Part shown: positions 41,663 to 50,120 of the stretch, one piece after another
Position numbering within the stretch: position 1 is the first letter of the stretch
Layout: each line of letters begins with the position of its first letter
Source: Herpetosiphon geysericola
GTDB lineage: Bacteria; Chloroflexota; Chloroflexia; Chloroflexales; Herpetosiphonaceae
Assembly (NCBI RefSeq): GCF_001306135.1
Contig: NZ_LGKP01000032.1
Coordinates: 1-64,000 of the forward strand
Length of the DNA stretch: 64,000 bases
Direction: 5' to 3'
Translations under genes and position numbers: made by a program
Notes under the pieces: generated by a model
What the model saw: only the letters and a program-made list of their open reading frames with translations
What the model was told of the DNA's origin: nothing
The model's database searches: none

Positions 41663-43708
41663 ATGGATGAGCGTTTTCGTTGGTGGCCGACAAGCAGTCG
41701 CTATCGACTCATATTAATTGTTTTGCTGGTTGGGGCGGCGGCGGTACGTTTGGGATTATGGCTCTTGCCAAGCCACCAACCAGCCAATGATGAAGTTGAA
41801 TACCTCGCGGTCGCCCGCGATTTGTTGGCTGGCAATGGCTGGCGTTTTTACGCTTCGTATCCATGGTTGCGTGCGCCGCTGTACCCATTGTATTTGGCTG
41901 CAACCCTCTGGCTGAGCAATAACGATCCCCAAATTGCGCTCTTGTTTAATATCGGGCTGAGCCTCTTCCACGTGTGGTTGTTGTGGTTGCTTGGGCGCGA
42001 ATGGGCTGGCGATCAGGCCAAAGCAGAAAAAGTTGGTCTTTGGACAGCTGGCTTGGCAAGCGGTTTGCTGACCTTCGCTACCTTCGCCAATTTATGGATG
42101 AGCGAAACGCTGTGGAATGTGCTATGGGCTAGCAGTTTGTTGCTGATTTTGCGTTGGCAACGCAGCAAGCAATTGCGTTTTGCGTTGTTCGCAGGCTTGA
42201 CAATTGGCCTAACAATTTTGACCCGCTCATTGCCAATGGCCTTTTTGCCAGTGCTGCTTGGCTGGATGTGGTGGAATTGGCGGAGTTGGCGCAGTGTGCA
42301 GCATGGCTTGGCCTTGGGCTTGGTCACCTGCGCGGTGATTGCGCCATGGTCGCTGCGCAATTGGCTAGCCTATGGGCGCCTCATTACGGTCGAAACAGGC
42401 TTTGCCTATAATCTTTGGGCCTTCAGCGAGCCGCCGCTTGAGCTAAGCGAAATCAACACCATCCTTGCGGCGATTCCCAATCCTGCTGAGCGCGCCGATT
42501 ATGCTTCGGCCCGTGGCCGCGAGTTGTTGGCGGCTGATCCAAGTATTTTGGCCCGCAAACCATGGACAAATACCGTCTATTTGTGGCGCATCAAGCCGAT
42601 TGAAGATCGCTTTTTGCAAGCCAATTATTATAGCGACGTTGCTTTGCCCTACCTGCTTGTGGCTTTGATTTTCGATGATTTTTGGTATATCGCTTGCGTA
42701 ATTTTGGCGCTGTGGGGCTTTGGGCGTGCGCCGCGTGATGATCGTTGGTGGTTGGGATTGCTGTGGGTTGGCTATATCGTTGGCAGCACAATGTTTACCC
42801 ATGGCGAGGCCCGTTATCGCCAGTTTTTCTGGCCAATTATGCTGATTTATGCAGCATTTTGTTTAGCAAAAGTACGCATCACTACGCCAATTTGGCAACG
42901 CTTGGCAGCAACTGCGCTTGGGTTGATTATTGGTTGGGTGATTATCGATCATTCGCCGTGGCAATTGCTGCAACAACAAGTTCAGCGTGGTTGGTGGCAT
43001 TGGCGTGCAGATCAAGCGCTTGCTGCTGGCGATTTGCCCCAAGCAGAGGCTGCAAGTTTAAAGGCACTCAACACATTGCCCTCAGCAGATAGTTGGTTGG
43101 CCTTTGCCGATATCAAAACTCAATTTGGCCAACCAGATGCAGCCCTCGAAGCCTATATTGCCGCAACCAATCACAATCACGATTATCCTTTGGCCCATTA
43201 TCGCCTAGGCAAATATCTGCTTGAACGCGGCGACCAAACTGCTGCCAGCAACGCATGGGCCAATCAGTATGTTGATAGCAGCAGTTTGCTGGCGACGGCG
43301 TGGCAGGCAGCCGATCGGCCAGCTGAGCATTGGCTTGACGTGGGCGCTGGCTTGGATATTGGCTTAATTGATGGCTTTTATCCAGCTGAAAGCTTGGCCG
43401 AGAGCACTGCGCGCTGGTCGATGGCCAAGGCCAAGCTTCGTTTGCCAGCTGGTAAAGCAACAATGTTACGTTTACGCTTGTCTAATCCACGGCCTATCGA
43501 TGCCCCAGCGGCCAAACTGGGCATTTGTGTTGCGGCTACCCAGTGTGTTCAGTTCGACGAGCTTGGGGCTGAGTGGCGAGTATTCCACGTGCCGCTCGCT
43601 GCTAGCCAGCATGAACGGCAAATTGAAATTTTGGCCCAACCATGGCAACCTGCGAGCGACCAACGTCAGCTTGGGATTGTGCTCGATTGGGTCGAAGTAG
43701 TGAGGTAA
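41663..43708 (+). CDS. GT39/ArnT-like membrane glycosyltransferase with TPR-like tail
   Basis: 681 aa: about 10-11 membrane helices in residues 15-430 with the first-loop acidic motif ANDEVEYLAVARDLLAG and the RAPLYPLYLA segment typical of lipid-phosphate-sugar-dependent glycosyltransferases. About 100 residues of TPR-like helices follow (RADQALAAGDLPQAEAASLKAL), then a beta-rich extracytoplasmic end. It would transfer a sugar outside the membrane. The ATG at 41663 is preferred to a TTG seven codons earlier. Middle gene of the hydrolase-GT-GH114 operon. Confidence 0.85.
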   Translation: MDERFRWWPTSSRYRLILIVLLVGAAAVRLGLWLLPSHQPANDEVEYLAVARDLLAGNGWRFYASYPWLRAPLYPLYLAATLWLSNNDPQIALLFNIGLSLFHVWLLWLLGREWAGDQAKAEKVGLWTAGLASGLLTFATFANLWMSETLWNVLWASSLLLILRWQRSKQLRFALFAGLTIGLTILTRSLPMAFLPVLLGWMWWNWRSWRSVQHGLALGLVTCAVIAPWSLRNWLAYGRLITVETGFAYNLWAFSEPPLELSEINTILAAIPNPAERADYASARGRELLAADPSILARKPWTNTVYLWRIKPIEDRFLQANYYSDVALPYLLVALIFDDFWYIACVILALWGFGRAPRDDRWWLGLLWVGYIVGSTMFTHGEARYRQFFWPIMLIYAAFCLAKVRITTPIWQRLAATALGLIIGWVIIDHSPWQLLQQQVQRGWWHWRADQALAAGDLPQAEAASLKALNTLPSADSWLAFADIKTQFGQPDAALEAYIAATNHNHDYPLAHYRLGKYLLERGDQTAASNAWANQYVDSSSLLATAWQAADRPAEHWLDVGAGLDIGLIDGFYPAESLAESTARWSMAKAKLRLPAGKATMLRLRLSNPRPIDAPAAKLGICVAATQCVQFDELGAEWRVFHVPLAASQHERQIEILAQPWQPASDQRQLGIVLDWVEVVR

Positions 43709-43710
43709 CG

Positions 43711-44538
43711 ATGCGTCGCTCTTGGTTAATTGGGCTTGGCTTGGGGTTGATCTTGGTAACGGTGCTTTTCGCGCGGCCACTGAGCCAACGAGCATTTTTG
43801 CCAATTGCCCAACGCAATGCGTGGTGGCAACCAGCGGTTAATTCAACCATGCAATTGCAATTTAGTGGCATGCCGCTTGATCTTTCCCATGCCGTAACCG
43901 TCTATGATGTGGATTTGTTTGATACGAGCAGCGCAACTGTGAGCCAATTGCAGAGCCAAGGCCGCAGAGTCGTGTGCTATATCAATGTTGGCGCGTGGGA
44001 AGATTGGCGAGCAGATGCGAATGCTTTTCCAAGCAGCGTGTTGGGCAACGATTACGAGGGCTGGCCTGGCGAAAAATGGCTTGATATTCGCCAAATTGAG
44101 CTGCTTGCGCCGATTATGCGCGCACGGATGGATGAATGCAAAAGCAAAGGCTTTGATGGCATCGAGCCAGATAACATCAATGGCTATCAAAACCCAACTG
44201 GTTTTAGCCTGAACGCCAACGATCAATTGGCCTATAATCGTTGGCTGGCCAACGAAGCCCATAGCCGTGGCTTATCGATTGGATTAAAAAACGATTCCGA
44301 GCAAGTTGACGAGTTGTTGGCGTATTACGATTGGGCCTTAACCGAGGATTGTTTTGATCAAGGCTGGTGTGGCGAATTAAGCCCATTTATTGCTGCTGGC
44401 AAGCCAGTTTTTGCCATTGAATACACTGATACTGGGGCGCAAACCAGCCAATTTTGCCCTCAAGCCCGCCAATTGGGCATTAATGCCATGCTCAAGCATC
44501 GTGAGCTTGATGCCTATCGCGTCGGCTGTGAACAATAG
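43711..44538 (+). CDS. GH114-like endo-alpha-1,4-polygalactosaminidase
   Basis: 275 aa: signal anchor (about 5-25), then a TIM-barrel of the GH114/TM1410 group with VTVYDVDLFDTSSATV, RRVVCYINVGAWEDWRADA, EKWLDIRQ, the acidic pair in GFDGIEPDNINGYQN and VFAIEYTD. The founding enzyme cuts polygalactosamine. It is exported and starts 2 bp after the glycosyltransferase, suggesting processing of an extracellular polysaccharide made by the neighbour. SD GAGG overlaps the upstream stop. Confidence 0.88.
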   Translation: MRRSWLIGLGLGLILVTVLFARPLSQRAFLPIAQRNAWWQPAVNSTMQLQFSGMPLDLSHAVTVYDVDLFDTSSATVSQLQSQGRRVVCYINVGAWEDWRADANAFPSSVLGNDYEGWPGEKWLDIRQIELLAPIMRARMDECKSKGFDGIEPDNINGYQNPTGFSLNANDQLAYNRWLANEAHSRGLSIGLKNDSEQVDELLAYYDWALTEDCFDQGWCGELSPFIAAGKPVFAIEYTDTGAQTSQFCPQARQLGINAMLKHRELDAYRVGCEQ

Positions 44539-44539
44539 C

Positions 44540-44576
44540 AATGGTGCGGGATAATGAATGTTCATCCCGCACCATT
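44540..44576. terminator. Bidirectional terminator between convergent genes
   Basis: Perfect 13-bp stem AATGGTGCGGGAT / ATCCCGCACCATT with an 11-nt loop, between GH114 and DUF983. T-runs are weak on both sides. Confidence 0.75.
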
Positions 44577-44587
44577 CCTCCTTTATT

Positions 44588-44959
44588 TTAGCCGCGTTCG
44601 TCTTTGCCAGTTTCAAGGTCGCCAGTTGCAACCATGAGGCCCAGCCATAGGCCACGGGCAAAGCGATAAAAGATGATATGAAAAATCGACATGACAACCA
44701 GCAAGGCCAATAAGCCCATCATCAGCTGGTCGCTGGCATAAATTACCAAGAAAATGCCGCCAATAAAGCCCAAAAAGATGGTGAGCACAATGTTAATGCC
44801 CATTGCCCCAGTGCTTTGATTGCCCGTGGCTTCGTAGCCAACGCCGCAAACGCTACAATTTGGGTGAATATCGTAATAACTGCGAAACAGTTTACCCTTG
44901 CCGCACAACGGGCAACGCCCAATAAAGCCACGCAGCATTGCTAAAAGAAAGTTTCCCAT
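44588..44959 (-). CDS. DUF983 membrane protein
   Basis: 123 aa. The N-terminal RGFIGRCPLCGKGKLFRSYYDIHPNCSVCGVGYE (about 10-43) carries two CxxC pairs, probably a zinc ribbon, followed by two membrane helices (about 55-100). This is the DUF983 architecture; function unknown. AAGGAA lies 4 nt before the ATG. Single-gene unit. Confidence 0.85.
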   Translation of the reverse strand: MGNFLLAMLRGFIGRCPLCGKGKLFRSYYDIHPNCSVCGVGYEATGNQSTGAMGINIVLTIFLGFIGGIFLVIYASDQLMMGLLALLVVMSIFHIIFYRFARGLWLGLMVATGDLETGKDERG

Positions 44960-45111
44960 ACTATTCCTTAATGATGTGACAACGCTGGCACATCGTTCAC
45001 TACTTCAGTTAAGGGCATTATACGCCCCAAACTCCAAGCAAAAGCTAAAAACAGGCCCTAAATCGACTGATCCTGTTTAGCATACGTGATTCTTGGGCTT
45101 TGTCTATCGAG

Positions 45112-45532
45112 TTTAGAGCGGAGTTGATCCACGAAGAGCACGAAGCGCACGAAGGTTGAAACCGCGAAGGACGCGAAGATCACGAAGCACATTTTTTCGC
45201 CACAGATTGCCCAGATTATTTTTGATTAGGTTCTTCCTAGCCACGAATTCCACGAATTGCACTAATGATTAGATTATTTTAGCCACAGATTGCCCAGATT
45301 GTTTTGATTATGCTTTCAATAGCCAAGAGCCTAGAGCCAATAGCCATACTTCCCTCTGCGCCTCTGGGTTAAAAACGTGATCGATGAAGCATACAACGGC
45401 TTTATTATTTCGCTACAGATTCCACAGATTATTTTGATTTTTGCCTTCTGCCTTTATGCTCTATGTTCTATGCTCTATGTTCTGTTGGCTTTATGCTCTA
45501 TGTTCTATGCTCTATGTTCTGTAACCCGCTGC
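45112..45532. repeat. Modular repeat tract K
   Basis: GATCCACGAAGAGCACGAAGCGCACGAAGG, ACCGCGAAGGACGCGAAGATCACGAAG, GCCACAGATTGCCCAGATTATT (twice), GCCACGAATTCCACGAATTGCAC, CAATAGCCAAGAGCCTAGAGCC, CTCTGCGCCTCTGGGTTAAAA, CTACAGATTCCACAGATTA, CCTTCTGCC, and four copies of TATGCTCTATGTTCT. It runs into recD2: the last residues and stop of RecD2 are read from the terminal units. The part at 44960-45111 is plain AT-rich upstream sequence of DUF983. Confidence 0.9.
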
Positions 45533-47670
45533 ATCAGCCCAGTGATGCGTTGGACACTGCGGCGCTGGGCAATGGCAAACTCGACCGCCTGCCAATCGCC
45601 AGTCAAAATGACCAATTGGCGGGCGCGGGTAATTGCCGTATATAGCAAAGGTCGATTGAGCAGCACATTGTAATAGCGTAGCATTGGCACAATCACCACC
45701 GGGTATTCCGAGCCTTGGGCTTTATGGACGCTAATTGCATAGGCCAAGGCCACTTCATCAAATTCATTCCATTGATAGACCACCGTGCGCGTATCATCGA
45801 AATAGACGCTGACGGTGCGTTCATCGTGGTCGATGCTTTGAATCAGCCCCAAATCGCCGTTGCTCACATCGAGATCATAATTGTTGCGGGTCTGAATCAC
45901 CCGATCGCCTTCGCGAAACAGGGTTCCTGCAAGAGTTGCTTCTTGCAGATTTGGCTTGGCCGGATTGAGCGCTGCTTGCAGTTGGCTATTAAGTTCGAGC
46001 ACACCAGCTGCGCCGCGATGGGTTGCCGCCAACACTTGAATATCGCGCAAGGGATCGAATTGGGGAAACTGGCGCGGAATACGGGTTGTCAACAACTCAA
46101 CGATCATCGCGCTACATTCAGCAGGATTGCTGCGCGGAAACCAATAGAAATCGCCGCGATTGACACTCGGCAGTTGGCCTTGATTGATAGCGTGGGCATT
46201 GGTAATAATTTGGCTATCGGCTGCTTGGCGAAAAATCGTATCCAAATGCACGGTTGTGATGCTGTTGCTCGCCAATAAATCGCGCAGCACCGCGCCAGCC
46301 CCAACCGCTGGCAATTGATCGGGGTCGCCAACCAAAAGCAAATGAGTGGTTGGCGCCAAAGCCTTAACCACATGATGCGCCAACAAAATATCGAGCATTG
46401 AAGTTTCGTCAATGACCACCAAATCGGCGGCTAAGGGATTGTGCTCATTGCGGCCCCAGCGGTCGTTGCCAGCGCCGCCAGCATATTCCAAGGTGCGATG
46501 CAGCGTGGCTGCTGGATGATTGGTCGTTTCGCTGAGGCGGCGGGCAGCGCGACCAGTGGGCGCGGCCAAAATTGTGCGCAAACCTACCTGTTGCAACAAA
46601 GCCAAAATCGCCTGCACCGTTGTTGTTTTGCCAGTCCCAGGCCCGCCAGTCAGTAACACTACTTTTGAACGCAATACGGCGAGCACTGCTTCTGCTTGGC
46701 GTTCGCTTAAATCGAAATTGGCGTTATGCAACTGGCGCAGAATAATGGCATCGCTTTGCTGCTTGAAACGCAGTTGAATTGCGCTGGGCAATTGTTGCAA
46801 GCGTCGCAAATTGGCGGCCAACTCGGTTTCTGCATGGTAATAAGCTGGCAAATAAACCAAATCGCCATCGAGCACCAACAAGACCGCTTCGGTGGCAAGC
46901 GCCAATTGTTCAGCAATCAAGTTACGCGGCAATTCCAAAATGGCTTGGGTTTGTTCGATTAATGCTGCTTGAGGTAGGGCGCAATGGCCTTCGCTGTTAG
47001 CAACTGTGCCGAGGGTATAGCGCAAGCCAGCAATCACCCGACTTGGCGCATCGCGAGCTACGCCTAAGGCTTGGGCAATTTGGTCGGCGCTTGGAAAGCC
47101 AATGCCTTCAATTTCCAAGGCAAGCCGATAGGGGTCGTGCTGTACAATGTGGCTGGCTTGCTCACCGTAATGGCGAAAAATTCGCAACGCCAAACCTGTG
47201 GTCAGCCCAACTGCTTGGCCTAGCTCCAACAAGGCCTTGATGGAGCGTTGCTCTTGCCAGGCGGCGATAATTGCAGCGATTTTCTTGGTGCCCAAGCCTT
47301 TGACCTCGCGCAAGCGTTCGGGCGTTTGGTCGAGCACATCGAGAGTTGCTTCGCCAAAAGTGTCGGCAATGCGTTGGGCATTGACTGGGCCGATGCCAGG
47401 TAGCAAACCAGAAGCCAAGTAGCGCACAATGCTTTCGTTGCCAGTTGGGCGGGTGGTTTGATAGCTGCTGACCTCAAATTGCCGCCCATGGGTGCGATGC
47501 TCAGTCCATTCGCCTTCGAGCTGCAAACTTTCGCCCACTTGCACATCGGGCAAGCGCCCAACAATCGTGATCACACTGCGCTGGCCTTGGGCTTTCAAAC
47601 GCGCCACGGTATATCCCGTTTCTTCCGAGCGATAGGTGATGCGTTCTAAGTTGCCAGTTAGTTGCGCCAT
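45505..47670 (-). CDS. recD2: RecD2/TraA-type 5'-3' DNA helicase
   Basis: 721-aa superfamily 1B helicase. The N-terminal OB-like domain (LTGNLERITYRSEETGYTVA) is followed by helix-hairpin-helix repeats (LPGIGPVNAQRIADTFG, VKGLGTKKIAAIIAAW, IEGIGFPSADQIAQALG). Walker A is GGPGTGKTTT, motif II is VIDETSMLD, then GDPDQLPAVG, and the C-terminal AISVHKAQGSEYP and LYTAITRARQ. Acts in replication-fork or mismatch repair without RecBC. The C-terminal TEHRA-stop is encoded by repeat tract K. ATG at 47670 chosen over an upstream codon lying in repeat sequence. Confidence 0.95.
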   Translation of the reverse strand: MAQLTGNLERITYRSEETGYTVARLKAQGQRSVITIVGRLPDVQVGESLQLEGEWTEHRTHGRQFEVSSYQTTRPTGNESIVRYLASGLLPGIGPVNAQRIADTFGEATLDVLDQTPERLREVKGLGTKKIAAIIAAWQEQRSIKALLELGQAVGLTTGLALRIFRHYGEQASHIVQHDPYRLALEIEGIGFPSADQIAQALGVARDAPSRVIAGLRYTLGTVANSEGHCALPQAALIEQTQAILELPRNLIAEQLALATEAVLLVLDGDLVYLPAYYHAETELAANLRRLQQLPSAIQLRFKQQSDAIILRQLHNANFDLSERQAEAVLAVLRSKVVLLTGGPGTGKTTTVQAILALLQQVGLRTILAAPTGRAARRLSETTNHPAATLHRTLEYAGGAGNDRWGRNEHNPLAADLVVIDETSMLDILLAHHVVKALAPTTHLLLVGDPDQLPAVGAGAVLRDLLASNSITTVHLDTIFRQAADSQIITNAHAINQGQLPSVNRGDFYWFPRSNPAECSAMIVELLTTRIPRQFPQFDPLRDIQVLAATHRGAAGVLELNSQLQAALNPAKPNLQEATLAGTLFREGDRVIQTRNNYDLDVSNGDLGLIQSIDHDERTVSVYFDDTRTVVYQWNEFDEVALAYAISVHKAQGSEYPVVIVPMLRYYNVLLNRPLLYTAITRARQLVILTGDWQAVEFAIAQRRSVQRITGLMQRVTEHRA

Positions 47671-47671
47671 A

Positions 47672-47797
47672 GTAAAGTCAAAAGGCAAAAGTCTTCACTT
47701 CGTGATCTTCGCGTCCTTCGTGGTTTCAGGCTTCGTGCCCTTCGTGCCCTTCGTGGATCAATAATCCAAATCCTATGTTCTATGCTCTCTGTTCTCA
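47672..47797. repeat. Modular repeat tract L
   Basis: AAGTCAAAAGGCAAAAGTC, CTTCGTGATCTTCGCGTCCTTCGTGG, GCTTCGTGCCCTTCGTGCCCTTCGTGGATCAATAA, CCTATGTTCTATGCTCTCTGTTCTCAC. On the - strand the tract starts at the TGA stop of the NERD gene (TGAGAACAGAGAGCATAG). Confidence 0.88.
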
Positions 47798-49102
47798 CTT
47801 CTTCGGTACTTGCACCGTCCACAATTGGCCGCCAAATGGCTCGTTGAGCAATTCGATGGTTAAAGTATTGGCATTTGAATTGACTGAGCGTGGAATCGTT
47901 GCCGTGCCAGTGCTCATTTTGCCGTTGCGCACGCGAATAGTTTGGCGTTCTTCGCGCAAACGATAGACAATCCCGCTGGTATCGCTGACCGCAATATTAT
48001 TATTCGTTAGGCCCAATTGCACAATTCCCGGGGTGGTATTTTGCACGCTCCAATGCAGCACGATCTGATCAGCGCAAAATTGCACCCGATCAAGGGTTAC
48101 TGCCACATAGGCCTCTTCGCTGGCGCGACTATCGATCGTATACCATTGATAGGAAACAGGATCACGGGCTTTGCGAATGGTCTGGCCAAAGGTGGTGATA
48201 CAGCCGCTTGGCGTTGGCGAAGCCGCCGGAACTGGAATTGTGCCATAGATCTCAGGCGTTGGTGCATTTGAGATAATCGTAATATTGCGGCCCTGCACCA
48301 GCACCAAAATCAACAAGAGCGAAATAACCGCCCAACCTAATACATTGAAGCGGGTGCGCAGCGAACTATCGCGCACCCGTTGTTGCCAGGTTTTGGGCAA
48401 TGCTGGCTCGATAACTGGCTCTGGCACAACAATTGGCTCAGGCACGATAACTGGCGGCGGCGGATCAGAAGGCGTGTCATCCCACGCGGGCATGACCCCA
48501 GCCACCAATTGATTAACCTCTTCCCAGATCGAGCAATTCAGCAAACGCGGAATCTTGAGCATTTCCTCGTCGGTGAAGCTAATTTCGTCGGTGCGCTCAG
48601 TCACTAAGTGGGTTGGTAATTCATCTAAGCCCTTGACATTGACCCGCCAATCGAGATTAATTTCCGAGCCACGCTCCAAAATAGGCGAAATTACGATCAG
48701 GCGTTTGCATGCGCGAAAATCGGTTTGGCTGGCCTTTTGCTCCGACATAATTTCGTGCTGATGGTCGTGCAAGAAATTCCGCACCGCGTAGTAATAGGCA
48801 ATCACTTGATTGTAGGGATTTTTGCGGCCTTGATTGAGCCATTTGACCGAACCTGAGCTACTGACAACCTTCCAGCGCCCATTGACCGAGCCATAAACCT
48901 TGCCATCGCAGTGCTTCATTTCGACAATAAAGACTGCATCGTTCTTTAACACCACAAGGTCAATGGTATGGCCACCGACGCTAAAATTCGCCAGCATGAC
49001 ATATAGGCCTTCCAAGCGGTCGAGACCGTTGGCTAAGGCAATAATTGCTTTGCGCTCATTGGGGTGTTCGGGCTTTTCGCCAATCCAAACTTGAACGGCC
49101 AC
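47795..49102 (-). CDS. NERD-domain membrane protein
   Basis: 435 aa. Residues about 10-95 form a NERD nuclease-related domain: HPNERKAIIALANGL, HTIDLVVLKNDAVFIVEMKHCDGKVYG (Asp, then E-x-K). A proline-rich linker (about 235-265) precedes one membrane helix (about 288-306), and a C-terminal beta domain of about 130 residues should be outside. The stretch KWLNQGRKNPYNQV matches the extended NERD core. Biological role not known. The GTG at 49102 is chosen because GGGAG stands 7 nt before it; the longer upstream frame lacks a ribosome site and family similarity. Confidence 0.85.
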   Translation of the reverse strand: MAVQVWIGEKPEHPNERKAIIALANGLDRLEGLYVMLANFSVGGHTIDLVVLKNDAVFIVEMKHCDGKVYGSVNGRWKVVSSSGSVKWLNQGRKNPYNQVIAYYYAVRNFLHDHQHEIMSEQKASQTDFRACKRLIVISPILERGSEINLDWRVNVKGLDELPTHLVTERTDEISFTDEEMLKIPRLLNCSIWEEVNQLVAGVMPAWDDTPSDPPPPVIVPEPIVVPEPVIEPALPKTWQQRVRDSSLRTRFNVLGWAVISLLLILVLVQGRNITIISNAPTPEIYGTIPVPAASPTPSGCITTFGQTIRKARDPVSYQWYTIDSRASEEAYVAVTLDRVQFCADQIVLHWSVQNTTPGIVQLGLTNNNIAVSDTSGIVYRLREERQTIRVRNGKMSTGTATIPRSVNSNANTLTIELLNEPFGGQLWTVQVPKK

Positions 49103-49257
49103 GGGTACGCTCCCTAGCCAAAAAAGAGCTAATTCTGTGCTTATATTATCATTGTTTCGTTGCTGCGTGCATTGACGAATTGTTAAAAATAGTTGAAAAA
49201 GCAAAAGTATGCAATAATGGATTGGATTTTTGATTCACGCTGATGTGGAAAAGCAAC

Positions 49258-50037
49258 ATGTTAATTACGATTGATATTGGCAATACGAATAGCAAAATCG
49301 CCGCATGGGATGGCGATCAGATGGTGGCGCATTGGCGGTTATCGACCCAACGCCAAAAATTAACCGATGAATATGCGGTTTTGGTGCGCAGTTTGTTTGA
49401 GCTGCGGGGCATCTCGATTAATCAGATTGAGGGTTGTGCAATTTCGTGCGTTGTGCCGCCATTAACCAGTGTTTTTAGCGAATTGAGCCGCACCTATTTG
49501 AATGTTGAGCCAGTGGTCATTGGCCCAGGCATCAAAACTGGTATGCGTTTGTTGATCGACACGCCGCGCGAACTTGGCGCTGATCGGGTTGCCAACTCGG
49601 TAGCTGCCTTTCGCCGCTACGGCGGGCCAGTGATTGCAATTGCCTTTGGCACAGCAACAGCATTCGATGTGATTTCTGCTGAAGGCGATTATATTGGTGG
49701 GGCAATTGCACCTGGGATTGGCATCTCTGCTGATGCGTTGTTTCGGGCTGCCGCTAAGCTCTATCACGTCGAATTAGCCCGCCCGCCACGAGTGATTGGC
49801 AAAAACACCTCGCACTATATGCAATCGGGGATTGTTTTGGGCTATGCGGGTTTAGTTGAAGGCTTGGTTACGCGCATGTGGCAGGAGCTTGGCGCGCGTG
49901 GCACGGTGGTGGCAACTGGCGGCCAAGCAGAAGTTATCGCCGATATTATTGCTGGCGAAACTCATGTGATCGATCACGTTGATCCATGGCTTACTCACGA
50001 AGGCCTGAAGATGATTCACGCCATGAATCGCCAATAA
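49258..50037 (+). CDS. coaX: Type III pantothenate kinase
   Basis: First step of coenzyme A synthesis: phosphorylates pantothenate. 259 aa with the ASKHA phosphate loop MLITIDIGNTNSKIAAWDG (1-18), SCVVPPLT, the GADRVANSVAA motif with catalytic Asp, AIAFGTATAFDVIS, GGAIAPGIGIS and the late VVATGGQAE. CoaX needs a monovalent cation and is not inhibited by CoA. The ATG at 49258 matches the family start; the ribosome site is weak (GGAAAAG). Monocistronic, with a terminator. Confidence 0.97.
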   Translation: MLITIDIGNTNSKIAAWDGDQMVAHWRLSTQRQKLTDEYAVLVRSLFELRGISINQIEGCAISCVVPPLTSVFSELSRTYLNVEPVVIGPGIKTGMRLLIDTPRELGADRVANSVAAFRRYGGPVIAIAFGTATAFDVISAEGDYIGGAIAPGIGISADALFRAAAKLYHVELARPPRVIGKNTSHYMQSGIVLGYAGLVEGLVTRMWQELGARGTVVATGGQAEVIADIIAGETHVIDHVDPWLTHEGLKMIHAMNRQ

Positions 50038-50048
50038 GTGCCCGATTA

Positions 50049-50115
50049 AATCAGCCCATGGTTTGTGTTGCAGCCTGCGCAGAGCAGAAGCACCAACCAT
50101 GGGCTGATTGTTTTG
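50049..50115 (+). terminator. Terminator after coaX
   Basis: 15-bp stem AATCAGCCCATGGTT / AACCATGGGCTGATT enclosing a GC-rich loop of about 30 nt, followed by GTTTTG. The long loop is unusual. Confidence 0.75.
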
Positions 50116-50120
50116 ATTGC

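Noticed and set aside
43642-43710. Longer start for the GH114 gene
   Set aside because: It would overlap the glycosyltransferase; the ATG at 43711 has a ribosome site and opens the signal anchor.
45505-49102. Defence island formed by recD2, the NERD protein and the PD-(D/E)XK protein
   Set aside because: The PD-(D/E)XK gene is 20 kb away, recD2 is a housekeeping repair gene, and no known defence partner is adjacent.
50049-50115. Riboswitch or other regulatory RNA in the long-loop hairpin after coaX
   Set aside because: It lies 3' of the gene, has a simple uninterrupted stem, and is adequately explained as a terminator.
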